Positions 9,987-18,085 of a stretch of DNA of 64,000 nucleotides are shown in pieces (the first letter of the stretch is position 1; each line of letters starts with the position of its first letter). Source of the DNA: Chitinophagaceae bacterium (lineage in GTDB: Bacteria > Bacteroidota > Bacteroidia > Chitinophagales > Chitinophagaceae). Both the position numbers and the translations under genes were made by a program. The stretch is taken from the NCBI GenBank assembly GCA_016720775.1, contig JADKJX010000001.1, positions 1,410,501 to 1,474,500 on the forward strand, read 5' to 3'. A model generated the notes under the pieces. The model was not told the origin of the DNA and did not search any database. It worked only from the letters and a program-made list of their open reading frames with translations.

Positions 9987-10057
9987 ACGGGCATGGTGCA
10001 ACGGTAGCATACGGGTCTCCAAAACCTTTGATCTGGGTTCGAATCCTAGTGCCCGTG
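9987..10057 (+). tRNA. tRNA-Trp (CCA)
   Basis: The acceptor ACGGGCA pairs with TGCCCGT and the discriminator is G. The anticodon loop is CTCCAAA. It sits between tuf and secE, a position usual in this phylum. Confidence 0.95.
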
Positions 10058-10062
10058 CGGAT

Positions 10063-10140
10063 TACACAGTTAATCCGTTTAACCGTTAATCGGTTTAAAC
10101 GTATTGACTAATTAACAGATTAACTAATTAACTAAGTAAC
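10063..10140 (+). repeat. Degenerate GTTAATC/TTAACTAA microrepeats before secE
   Basis: GTTAATCCGTTTAACCG, GTTAATCGGTTTAAACG and repeated TTAACTAA words fill the spacer up to the secE ATG. Related GGTTAATCCGTAGATCGG words occur at 8101-8130 between tRNA-Thr and tRNA-Tyr. Confidence 0.5.
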
Positions 10141-10338
10141 ATGAACAAGTTTACAGCATACCTGAGGGATTCTTACAAAGAACTCATACATAAAGTTAGT
10201 TGGCCAAACTGGGATCAGTTGCAGCAATCAACTATGATCGTTCTGGGAACCACCATCTTAATTACAGCAATGGTTTGGGTTATGGATTTCGTTTCAAAGA
10301 ACGGAATGAAACTGATTTACTCTCTTTTTAAATCATAA
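10141..10338 (+). CDS. secE: Preprotein translocase subunit SecE
   Basis: This is the small essential clamp subunit of the SecYEG channel. The 65-residue protein has the amphipathic helix ending in the conserved KVSWPNWDQL motif and one transmembrane segment (about residues 32-52). It is the short, single-helix form common outside the Gammaproteobacteria. It lies 2 bp before nusG, as expected for the secE-nusG operon. Confidence 0.95.
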   Translation: MNKFTAYLRDSYKELIHKVSWPNWDQLQQSTMIVLGTTILITAMVWVMDFVSKNGMKLIYSLFKS

Positions 10339-10340
10339 AC

Positions 10341-10943
10341 ATGGAAGCAACGACACCAATAGAAAAAGTTGAAAAGGCGGAGAAAGAAAGCAAATGGTAT
10401 GTGCTGCGTGTGGTGAGCGGTAAAGAGCGCAAAATAAAGGAATACCTGGATAAGGATATTGTACGTAATGGATGGAACAATATCGTTAAGCAGGTTTTTT
10501 TACCCGTAGAGAAAGTTTACAAAGTAGTGAATGGTAAAAAAGTGATGAGGGAGCGTAACTTCTACCCGGGTTATATCATGATCGAAGTTGCTGATGGCAA
10601 ACTCAATGATGATATGATCCAGTCAATGAGCAACATCAGTAATGTAATGCATTTTCTTACTGATGGAAAAGGATCCAAGGGAAATATCATCTCGTTACGT
10701 AAGGCGGAAGTTAATAAAATGCTTGGTAAGGTAGATGAGATGAGCGATGCAGGCGGAATGACCATGAGTGAGCCTTTCATCATTGGCGAAACCATTAAGA
10801 TCATTGACGGACCGTTCAATGACTTTAACGGGGTTATTGAGGAAGTGAATGATGAAAAGAAAAAACTGAAGGTTCAGGTAAAGATATTCGGAAGGGCTAC
10901 CCCTGTAGAACTCAGCTATATGCAGGTAGAAAAAATAGTTTAA
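10341..10943 (+). CDS. nusG: Transcription termination/antitermination protein NusG
   Basis: NusG binds RNA polymerase and couples transcription to translation or Rho. The 200-residue protein has an NGN domain beginning KWYVLRVVSGKERKIKEYL, with FYPGYIMIE further on. The C-terminal KOW domain contains INDGPFNDFNGVIEEV-like spacing (I-I-D-G-P-F). About 20 extra charged residues at the N-terminus precede the NGN domain. It follows secE after 2 bp and is followed by a strong terminator, so it is separated from rplK. Confidence 0.96.
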   Translation: MEATTPIEKVEKAEKESKWYVLRVVSGKERKIKEYLDKDIVRNGWNNIVKQVFLPVEKVYKVVNGKKVMRERNFYPGYIMIEVADGKLNDDMIQSMSNISNVMHFLTDGKGSKGNIISLRKAEVNKMLGKVDEMSDAGGMTMSEPFIIGETIKIIDGPFNDFNGVIEEVNDEKKKLKVQVKIFGRATPVELSYMQVEKIV

Positions 10944-10948
10944 TTTGC

Positions 10949-10972
10949 AAAGCCACCAGCGTGGCTTTTTTT
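10949..10972 (+). terminator. Terminator after nusG
   Basis: An 8-bp stem AAAGCCAC/GTGGCTTT with a CAGC loop is followed by T residues. Confidence 0.88.
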
Positions 10973-10990
10973 AATGATAAAATTTAGCAT

Positions 10991-11458
10991 ATGAAAAAAA
11001 TAATGATGACGATCCCTGCGCTTTTGATTGGCGCATGTTTACTTGCCCAGCCTCCCAAAGGTCCTGCGAATAATGGAATGACCTTTGGTGAAAAAACCAC
11101 CGCCGAAGGAGCCATTACTGCCAATGACCTGGGTGCAAAATTGAAAGGTGCAGAACCTGCAGAAGTAAAAGTAACGGGTAAGGTAGTAGAAGTTTGTAAG
11201 GCGGAAGGTTGCTGGTTGCGTATGGAAACGGCAAATGGCCCCATGCTTATTAAAATGAAAGATCATGCTTTTCTGGTTCCCCTGTCAATGAATGGCAAAA
11301 CCATAGTTGCCGAGGGTACCGCTACGCTAAAAGAAACGTCTGTTGAAATGCTTCGGCATTATGCAGAAGATGCAGGTAAAAGCAAGGCTGAAATAGAGGC
11401 GATAAAAGAGCCCAAAAAAGAGATAACCATGCAGGCCAAGGGCATATTGGTTTTATAA
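10991..11458 (+). CDS. DUF4920 domain exported protein
   Basis: The 155-residue protein has an N-terminal signal peptide (MKKIMMTIPALLIGACLLAQ), so it acts outside the cytoplasm. The body has the pattern V-T-G-K-V-V-E-V-C-K-x-x-G-C-W, then MLIKMKDHAFLVP, typical of DUF4920. Function is not known; the C-x3-GCW pair of cysteines could bind a metal or form a disulfide. It interrupts the otherwise conserved nusG-rplK junction and is enclosed by its own terminators, so it is an independent unit rather than part of the ribosomal operon. Confidence 0.85.
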   Translation: MKKIMMTIPALLIGACLLAQPPKGPANNGMTFGEKTTAEGAITANDLGAKLKGAEPAEVKVTGKVVEVCKAEGCWLRMETANGPMLIKMKDHAFLVPLSMNGKTIVAEGTATLKETSVEMLRHYAEDAGKSKAEIEAIKEPKKEITMQAKGILVL

Positions 11459-11477
11459 TTTCTTCCTGAAATAATTC

Positions 11478-11503
11478 AATCCCGGGTATCCGGGATTTTT
11501 TTT
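11478..11503 (+). terminator. Terminator after the DUF4920 gene
   Basis: An 8-bp stem AATCCCGG/CCGGGATT around a GTAT loop is followed by T residues. Confidence 0.85.
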
Positions 11504-11535
11504 GTAAAAAAGGTCAAAATTGCCAATATATTCCT

Positions 11536-11543
11536 TAGCTTTG
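11536..11543 (+). promoter_or_regulatory. -7 promoter element of the rplK operon
   Basis: TAGCTTTG is an exact TAnnTTTG match. The predicted leader is about 110 nt long. Confidence 0.7.
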
Positions 11544-11564
11544 CCGCCCCAAATAGTTCTTTTT

Positions 11565-11634
11565 ATCCGCTGTAGCCCTGGCAAAGGCGGACAATTAGGT
11601 TTATTGACTTGGGAGTGACGCCTATTAACGTCAC
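11565..11634 (+). promoter_or_regulatory. Structured leader upstream of rplK
   Basis: Two hairpins can form: TCCGC (from 11566) with GCGGA, and a perfect 6-bp stem GTGACG/CGTCAC (11615-11634). A leader of this size before rplK-rplA is a reasonable place for L1 feedback control, but the L1 binding motif was not identified. Confidence 0.4.
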
Positions 11635-11657
11635 GTTATCACCAAAAAAAATAAAAA

Positions 11658-12101
11658 ATGGCAAAAGAGATCACCGGCTATGTCAAGCTCCAGTGTAAAG
11701 GAGGACAAGCCAATCCGGCACCACCAATAGGCCCAGCCCTGGGTTCTAAAGGTATCAACATCATGGAGTTCTGTAAGCAATTCAATGCCAGAACCCAGGA
11801 CAAACAGGGAAAGGTGCTTCCTGTATTAATCACTGTTTACGCTGATAAGTCATTCGACTTTGTCATTAAAACTCCTCCTGCTGCAGTTCAGTTAATGGAT
11901 GCTGCCAAAATTAAAAGCGGCAGTAAAGAACCCAATCGTGTTAAAGTTGGAAAAGTTACCTGGTCACAGGTAGAAGAGATCGCCAAGGATAAAATGGCTG
12001 ATCTGAATGCTTTTACACTTAACAGCGCCATGAGCATGGTTGCCGGTACAGCACGCAGCATGGGTTTAACTGTTGAAGGCAAAGCCCCCTGGGAAAATTA
12101 A
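11658..12101 (+). CDS. rplK: 50S ribosomal protein uL11
   Basis: This protein forms the base of the GTPase-associated stalk with 23S rRNA. The 147-residue sequence has the conserved PAPPIGPALGSKGINIMEF and the C-terminal RNA-binding part with GTARSMGLTVEG. The start at 11658 gives the usual MAKEITGYVKLQ. It is the first gene of rplKAJL. Confidence 0.97.
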   Translation: MAKEITGYVKLQCKGGQANPAPPIGPALGSKGINIMEFCKQFNARTQDKQGKVLPVLITVYADKSFDFVIKTPPAAVQLMDAAKIKSGSKEPNRVKVGKVTWSQVEEIAKDKMADLNAFTLNSAMSMVAGTARSMGLTVEGKAPWEN

Positions 12102-12127
12102 TTATCAACCTTAAAAATTTGTAAGAA

Positions 12128-12817
12128 ATGATTACGAAAAAAAGAAAAGTAGCAAATACTAAGGTTGATGGTAATAAAGCTTATTCCTTAAAGGAAGCTT
12201 CAACCCTGGTTAAAGAAGTAAACACAACAAAATTCGATAGCTCTGTTGACCTGCATATCCGTCTGGGTGTTGATCCTAAGAAAGCAGACCAGGCGATCCG
12301 TGGCACAGTTTCATTACCACACGGAACCGGTAAAACTAAAAAAGTACTTGTTCTTTGTACACCTGATAAAGAAGCCGAAGCAAAAGCTGCCGGTGCTGAT
12401 TACGTAGGCCTGGATGAGTTCATCACTAAAATTGAAGGTGGCTGGACAGATATTGATGTAATTGTAGCCACTCCTTCAGTAATGCCTAAGATCGGTAAAC
12501 TCGGTAAAGTATTAGGACCACGTAATCTGATGCCGAATCCTAAAACCGGTACAGTTACAAATGACGTGGCCGGTGCTATCAATGATCTGAAAGGTGGTAA
12601 GATTGCTTTTAAAGTAGATAAGGTTGGTATCATCCACGCATCAATCGGAAGGGTAAGTTTTACATCGGAAAAGATCGCTGAAAACAGCCAGGAACTGATC
12701 AATGCTATCATCAAGTTGAAACCATCTTCATCTAAAGGTACTTACCTGAAAGGGGTGAGCATGGCAAGCACAATGAGTCCCGGTATTGCAATTGACACCA
12801 AATCTGTTCAAAACTAA
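12128..12817 (+). CDS. rplA: 50S ribosomal protein uL1
   Basis: L1 forms the mobile stalk at the E site and is the usual translational repressor of its own operon. The 229-residue protein has the signature GRVSFTSEKIAEN and PNPKTGTVT. Length is normal. A dispersed repeat begins directly after its stop codon. Confidence 0.97.
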   Translation: MITKKRKVANTKVDGNKAYSLKEASTLVKEVNTTKFDSSVDLHIRLGVDPKKADQAIRGTVSLPHGTGKTKKVLVLCTPDKEAEAKAAGADYVGLDEFITKIEGGWTDIDVIVATPSVMPKIGKLGKVLGPRNLMPNPKTGTVTNDVAGAINDLKGGKIAFKVDKVGIIHASIGRVSFTSEKIAENSQELINAIIKLKPSSSKGTYLKGVSMASTMSPGIAIDTKSVQN

Positions 12818-12842
12818 CCCTTCGGCTACGCTCAGGGTGACA
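12818..12842 (+). repeat. CCCTTCGGCTACGCTCAGGG-type dispersed hairpin repeat
   Basis: The unit starts on the base after the rplA stop and ends 14 bp before the rplJ ATG. Its ends CCCT/AGGG can pair. Sequences of this kind are familiar short repeats in bacterial genomes of this phylum (recalled, not searched). Confidence 0.55.
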
Positions 12843-12856
12843 AAAAAATAATTGAT

Positions 12857-13381
12857 ATGACAAAGCAGGAAAAAAATGAAGTGATTGAGTTGCTGAAAGG
12901 CAAGTTCTCTCAATACAATAACTTCTACATAACCGATACAGAAAGTTTAACCGTAGAACAGGTTGGCAAATTGCGCAGGCATTGCTTTAACAAGCAGGTG
13001 GAAATGAAAGTTGCCAAAAACACCCTGATAAAAAAAGCGCTGGAAAGCCTGGATGCTGAAAAATACAGCGGTGTTTATGATTCACTGCACAAGGTAACAG
13101 CCCTGATGTTCAGCGAAAACCCGAAAGATCCTGCTATGATCATCAGCAGCTTCCGTAAGGAAATGAATAATGAAAGGCCTTTGCTGAAAGCTGCTTTCAT
13201 TAACGGAGATGTATTTGTAGGTAACGATCAACTGAAAGCACTCACACAGATCAAAACCAAAAATGAACTCATTGGTGATGTTATTGGTTTGTTGCAATCT
13301 CCCATACAACGAGTATTGGGTGCGCTGCAAAACAGGCCAGAGGCCGCCGCCGAGGCCGTCGTTGCAGTACCAGCAGAGTAA
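12857..13381 (+). CDS. rplJ: 50S ribosomal protein uL10
   Basis: L10 anchors the L7/L12 dimers to the ribosome. The 174-residue protein has the N-terminal RNA-binding domain with LRRHCFNKQVEMKVAKNTL, and a C-terminal helix rich in Ala and Glu that binds L12. It is cotranscribed with rplA and rplL. Confidence 0.96.
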   Translation: MTKQEKNEVIELLKGKFSQYNNFYITDTESLTVEQVGKLRRHCFNKQVEMKVAKNTLIKKALESLDAEKYSGVYDSLHKVTALMFSENPKDPAMIISSFRKEMNNERPLLKAAFINGDVFVGNDQLKALTQIKTKNELIGDVIGLLQSPIQRVLGALQNRPEAAAEAVVAVPAE

Positions 13382-13484
13382 TTATTTTTATTAATATAAC
13401 TGGCCGGATGGTTATAAAGGCAAAACAATTTTTTTAAACACTCCGCCGGAGTAAAAACAATGAAGGCGGGAAAAATTAAACACT

Positions 13485-13859
13485 ATGGCAGACGTAAAAG
13501 CATTAGCTGAAAACTTAGTAAGCTTAACAGTAAAGGAAGTTCAGGAATTAGCAGAATTTTTAAAGGCCGAATACGGTATCGAACCAGCTGCAGCTGCAGT
13601 TGTAGTAAGTGCTGGTGCTGGCGATGGCGCTGCTGCTGCTGAAGAAAAAACATCTTTCAACGTAATTTTAAAGAGCGGAGGAGCCAACAAGCTTGCTGTT
13701 GTTAAGATCGTTAAAGAATTAACAGGATTGGGCCTGAAAGAAGCTAAAGATTTAGTGGATGGCGCTCCAAAACCGGTTAAAGAAGGTGTTGATAAAGCTA
13801 CAGCAGAAGAACTGAAAACAAAATTAACTGAGGCTGGTGCCGATGTTGAAATTGCGTAA
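13485..13859 (+). CDS. rplL: 50S ribosomal protein bL12 (L7/L12)
   Basis: L7/L12 is the multicopy stalk protein that recruits translation GTPases. The 124-residue protein has the N-terminal dimerisation helix, an Ala/Gly-rich hinge, and the C-terminal domain with KTSFNVILKSGGANKLAVVK and GLGLKEAKDLVDGAPK. A terminator follows, although rpoB with its own promoter lies downstream. Confidence 0.97.
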   Translation: MADVKALAENLVSLTVKEVQELAEFLKAEYGIEPAAAAVVVSAGAGDGAAAAEEKTSFNVILKSGGANKLAVVKIVKELTGLGLKEAKDLVDGAPKPVKEGVDKATAEELKTKLTEAGADVEIA

Positions 13860-13884
13860 TAATTTCTGAAAAAATAGCCGAAAG

Positions 13885-13910
13885 GCCGGGAAGCAATTCC
13901 CGGCTTTTTT
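13885..13910 (+). terminator. Terminator or attenuator between rplL and rpoB
   Basis: A perfect 8-bp stem GCCGGGAA/TTCCCGGC with a GCAA tetraloop is followed by six T residues. In many bacteria the rplL-rpoB gap holds a partial terminator. Confidence 0.85.
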
Positions 13911-14016
13911 CTGTTAAAAACAGGGCAGAAAAGCAAAAAAGCCGGGTTATCCACAAAAACCCTTCCAAATCCTTAAAAAATCGTATTTCGGAAGCCCAAA
14001 ATAGTAAAAGATTTAC

Positions 14017-14024
14017 TACCTTTG
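14017..14024 (+). promoter_or_regulatory. -7 promoter element of rpoBC
   Basis: TACCTTTG is an exact consensus match about 92 bp before the rpoB ATG. Confidence 0.72.
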
Positions 14025-14115
14025 CCGTCCTTTAATTTGGGGTTAGTGGGACATGTTGTACGCTACGCCCTTCATTCAAGGAATCTTCTGCACACTAAAA
14101 CGTTTTAATTACAAT

Positions 14116-17100
14116 ATGTCTGCAACAAAAACAAACCCTGCTAAACGTATCAATTTCGGAAAAGTTGAACTTTTAGCAGAGACCCCCGATTTGCTGGGAA
14201 TCCAGATACAATCATTTAAAGATTTCTTCCAGTTACAAACCACTCCCGACAAACGTAATGTTGAGGGATTGTTCCGGGTGTTCAAGGAAAACTTTCCTAT
14301 AACCGATACCCGTAACATCTTCGTGCTGGAATTCCTGGATTATTTTGTTGACCCGCCGCGTTACACGATTGAAGAATGTATTGAAAGGGGACTTACTTAC
14401 GCAGTTCCCTTGAAAGCCAAACTCAGGTTAAGTTGTAATGATGAAGAGCACGTTGACTTTCAGACCATTGTTCAGGATGTGTTCCTGGGTAACATCCCTT
14501 ACATGACCCCACGTGGTACTTTTGTTATCAATGGTGCCGAAAGGGTAGTGGTAAGCCAGTTGCATCGTTCACCCGGTGTATTCTTTGGTCAGTCAATTCA
14601 TCCGAACGGAACCAAAATATATTCTGCCAGGGTTATTCCTTTCAAAGGAGCCTGGATGGAATTTGCAACCGACATCAACAACGTGATGTTTGCGTACATC
14701 GACCGTAAGAAAAAATTCCCCGTAACAACTTTACTTCGTTCTATCGGCTACGAAACTGATAAAGACATCCTGGAATTATTCGGCATGGCTGATGAAGTGA
14801 AAGCTGATAAGAAGAACCTGGAAAAATGCATCGGCAAGCGCCTGGCTGCTCGTGTACTGCGTACCTGGGTGGAAGACTTTGTGGATGAAGATACCGGTGA
14901 GGTTGTTTCTATTGAAAGAAACGAGATCGTATTAGAAAGAGACAGTGTATTGGATGCATCCAATATTGTCATGATCATGGAAATGGACGTGAAAAGCATT
15001 TTCATCCAGAAGGAAGAAGTGAGTGGAGATTATGCGATCATCTATAATACATTAAATAAAGATACTTCTAACAGTGAACTGGAAGCAGTTCAGCACATCT
15101 ATAAGCAACTGCGTGGTGCAGATGCACCGGATGATGAAACTGCCCGTGGTATCATTGATAAATTATTCTTCAGTGATAAGCGTTACGATCTGGGTGAAGT
15201 GGGCCGTTATAAAATTAACCGCCGCCTTGGCCTGGATTTCCCGATCACTAAAAAAGTACTTACCAAAGACGATATCATCGCCATCATTAAAACACTGGTA
15301 TTACTTACCAATGGTAAAAGTGAAGTGGATGATATCGATCACCTGAGCAACCGTCGTGTACGTACCGTAGGCGAACAGTTATATGCCCAGTTTGGTGTTG
15401 GTCTGGCCCGTATGGCCCGTACCATCCGTGAAAGAATGAACGTTCGTGATAACGAGGTGTTCACTCCCGTTGACCTGATCAATGCAAGAACACTTTCTTC
15501 TGTGATCAATTCATTCTTTGGTACTTCACAGTTGTCTCAATTCCTGGATCAAACGAATCCATTGAGTGAGATCACCCACAAGCGTCGTATCTCCGCACTC
15601 GGGCCCGGTGGTTTAAGTCGTGAACGTGCAGGCTTTGAGGTTCGTGACGTACACTATAGTCACTATGGCCGGCTGTGCACCATTGAAACTCCGGAAGGTC
15701 CAAACATTGGTTTGATCTCCACACTTTGTGTGCATGCCAAGATAAATGAAATGGGCTTTATTGAAACGCCGTACCGAAAGGTGGACGATGGTAAAGTGGA
15801 TATGAAGAAGATCACTTTCTTAAGTGCCGAAGAAGAAGATACCGCCAAGATCGCCCAGGCGAATGTGGATATAGATGCAAAAGGAAATTTTGTTGAAGAT
15901 AAGATCAAGAGCCGCCAGACCGGTGACTTCCCGATCCTTGATAAGAACGAAGTGGAATACATGGACGTGGCGCCAAACCAGATCGTTGGTTTGAGTGCTT
16001 CCCTGATCCCGTTCCTGGAGCATGATGATGCCAACCGTGCCCTGATGGGATCGAACATGCAACGCCAGGCTGTTCCTTTGATCAAACCGGAAGTGCCCAT
16101 CGTTGGTACCGGTTTGGAAGCAAAGGCTGCCCGTGATGCAAGGATCCAGATACATGCAGATGGAGACGGTGTGGTTGAGTTTGTGGATGCAAATGAAATT
16201 CATGTTCGTTATAAGCGGAATGAAACACAACAACTGGTAAGCTTTGACGAAGACCTGGTTGTTTACCGATTAACCAAGTTCGTTCGTACCAACCAGGAAA
16301 CATGTATCAACCTGCGCCCGGCTGTTACAAAAGGACAAAAAGTTACCGAAGGTGATTTCTTAACCGAAGGTTATGCAACCAAAGGTGGTGAGATCGCCCT
16401 GGGTCGTAACATGAAAGTGGCCTTCATGCCATGGAAGGGTTACAACTTCGAGGATGCGATCGTGATAAGCGAGAAGGTTGTTAAGGAAGATCTGTTCACT
16501 TCCATTCATATTTCTGAATTTGAAATTGAAGTACGTGATACTAAATTAGGTGAAGAAGAACTGACCCCGGACATTCCGAATGTAAGTGAGGAAGCTACCA
16601 AAGACCTCGATCAGAATGGTATCATACGCATTGGTGCTCATGTAAAGGAAGGCGATATCCTCATTGGTAAAATAACACCAAAAGGAGAAAGCGATCCTAC
16701 ACCGGAAGAAAAATTGCTGCGTGCCATCTTCGGTGATAAAGCCGGTGATGCAAAAGATGCCTCATTAAAAGCACCAAGCGGTACCGAAGGGGTGATCATT
16801 GATAAGAAATTATTCCAGCGTGCCAAGAAAGATAAGAATGCGAAAGTGAGAGAGAAGGCACAACTTGATAAGATCGAGAAGACACACGAAAAGAACGAAG
16901 CCGACCTGCTTGAATTACTCATCAGCAAACTGCAAACGCTGCTGAAAGAGAAAACAAGTGCTGGTGTAAGCAACAACTTTGGTGAAGTACTGATCGGTAA
17001 AGGAGCAAAATTCAATGCAAAGAATCTTGCCAACATCGATTACCAGAATGTAAACCCGTTAGGATGGTGCGGTGATGCAAAAACAGATGAGCTTATCAAC

Positions 17101-17967
17101 GTGCTGCTGCACAACTATAATATCAAGTTCAACGAAGAACTGGGAAGATATAAGCGGGAGAAATTCAACATCTCTATCGGTGATGAATTACCTGCCGGTG
17201 TATTGAAACTTGCAAAAGTGTATATGGCTGTTAAGCGTAAGCTGAAAGTGGGAGATAAGATGGCAGGCCGTCACGGTAACAAAGGTATTGTTGCCAAGAT
17301 CGTTCGCCAGGAAGATATGCCATTCCTCGAAGACGGAACACCGGTTGATATTGTTCTGAATCCATTGGGCGTACCGAGCCGTATGAACCTGGGACAGATC
17401 TATGAAACCGTGCTTGGCTGGGCTGGTGAAAAATTGGGTGTTCGTTTTGCGACGCCGATCTTTGACGGAGCTAGTGTTGCAGAAATTGATGAAGAGATCA
17501 CCAAAGCAGGATTACCTAAATTCGGTCATACTTATTTATATGATGGTGAAACAGGCGACCGCTTCGATCAGAAAGCAACTGTTGGTATCATCTATATCAT
17601 CAAACTTCACCACATGGTGGATGATAAAATGCATGCCCGTTCGATCGGACCATACAGTTTGATCACGCAGCAGCCTTTAGGTGGTAAAGCACAGTTCGGT
17701 GGTCAACGATTTGGTGAAATGGAGGTATGGGCACTGGAAGCTTATGGCGCTTCAAACATCTTGCAGGAATTGTTGACGCTTAAATCGGATGACATCATCG
17801 GAAGGGCTAAGACATACGAAGCAATTGTAAAAGGTGACAATATCCCAAGAGCAGGTATTCCGGAATCATTCAACGTATTGGTTCATGAATTAAGGGGATT
17901 GGGACTTGATCTGAAATTTGATTACCGCCCCCTCCGCCCCCCTAAAGGGGAACTTAAAAGAGTATAA
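14116..17967 (+). CDS. rpoB: RNA polymerase beta subunit
   Basis: This is the catalytic beta subunit of RNA polymerase. The ATG at 14116 gives MSATKTNPAKRINFGK, the usual start. The frame is open 21 codons further upstream but that part is not conserved. The 1283-residue protein has the rifampicin region FFGTSQLSQFLDQTNPLSE and HKRRISALGPGGLSRERAGF, the GKITPKGE motif and KMAGRHGNKG. The normal end LGLDLKFD is followed by about 15 extra residues (YRPLRPPKGELKRV), encoded by a GC-rich repeat. No rifampicin-resistance change was noticed. Confidence 0.97.
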   Translation: MSATKTNPAKRINFGKVELLAETPDLLGIQIQSFKDFFQLQTTPDKRNVEGLFRVFKENFPITDTRNIFVLEFLDYFVDPPRYTIEECIERGLTYAVPLKAKLRLSCNDEEHVDFQTIVQDVFLGNIPYMTPRGTFVINGAERVVVSQLHRSPGVFFGQSIHPNGTKIYSARVIPFKGAWMEFATDINNVMFAYIDRKKKFPVTTLLRSIGYETDKDILELFGMADEVKADKKNLEKCIGKRLAARVLRTWVEDFVDEDTGEVVSIERNEIVLERDSVLDASNIVMIMEMDVKSIFIQKEEVSGDYAIIYNTLNKDTSNSELEAVQHIYKQLRGADAPDDETARGIIDKLFFSDKRYDLGEVGRYKINRRLGLDFPITKKVLTKDDIIAIIKTLVLLTNGKSEVDDIDHLSNRRVRTVGEQLYAQFGVGLARMARTIRERMNVRDNEVFTPVDLINARTLSSVINSFFGTSQLSQFLDQTNPLSEITHKRRISALGPGGLSRERAGFEVRDVHYSHYGRLCTIETPEGPNIGLISTLCVHAKINEMGFIETPYRKVDDGKVDMKKITFLSAEEEDTAKIAQANVDIDAKGNFVEDKIKSRQTGDFPILDKNEVEYMDVAPNQIVGLSASLIPFLEHDDANRALMGSNMQRQAVPLIKPEVPIVGTGLEAKAARDARIQIHADGDGVVEFVDANEIHVRYKRNETQQLVSFDEDLVVYRLTKFVRTNQETCINLRPAVTKGQKVTEGDFLTEGYATKGGEIALGRNMKVAFMPWKGYNFEDAIVISEKVVKEDLFTSIHISEFEIEVRDTKLGEEELTPDIPNVSEEATKDLDQNGIIRIGAHVKEGDILIGKITPKGESDPTPEEKLLRAIFGDKAGDAKDASLKAPSGTEGVIIDKKLFQRAKKDKNAKVREKAQLDKIEKTHEKNEADLLELLISKLQTLLKEKTSAGVSNNFGEVLIGKGAKFNAKNLANIDYQNVNPLGWCGDAKTDELINVLLHNYNIKFNEELGRYKREKFNISIGDELPAGVLKLAKVYMAVKRKLKVGDKMAGRHGNKGIVAKIVRQEDMPFLEDGTPVDIVLNPLGVPSRMNLGQIYETVLGWAGEKLGVRFATPIFDGASVAEIDEEITKAGLPKFGHTYLYDGETGDRFDQKATVGIIYIIKLHHMVDDKMHARSIGPYSLITQQPLGGKAQFGGQRFGEMEVWALEAYGASNILQELLTLKSDDIIGRAKTYEAIVKGDNIPRAGIPESFNVLVHELRGLGLDLKFDYRPLRPPKGELKRV
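17927..17955 (+). repeat. GC-rich palindromic repeat at the rpoB 3' end
   Basis: GCCCCCTCCGCCCCCC-TAAA-GGGGAACTT is closely related to the repeat in hscA at 3087-3116. It lies in frame and adds a short basic tail to the beta subunit. Confidence 0.75.
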
Positions 17968-18085
17968 GGGATGTTGAATAAAGCTGAGAAAGTACAAGTG
18001 AGTGACACAACGATGTTCAGTAAAGATTAAATGATCGTTCCAAAAGAATTATCAATTATCAATCAAAAAATTATCAATTAAGAAT

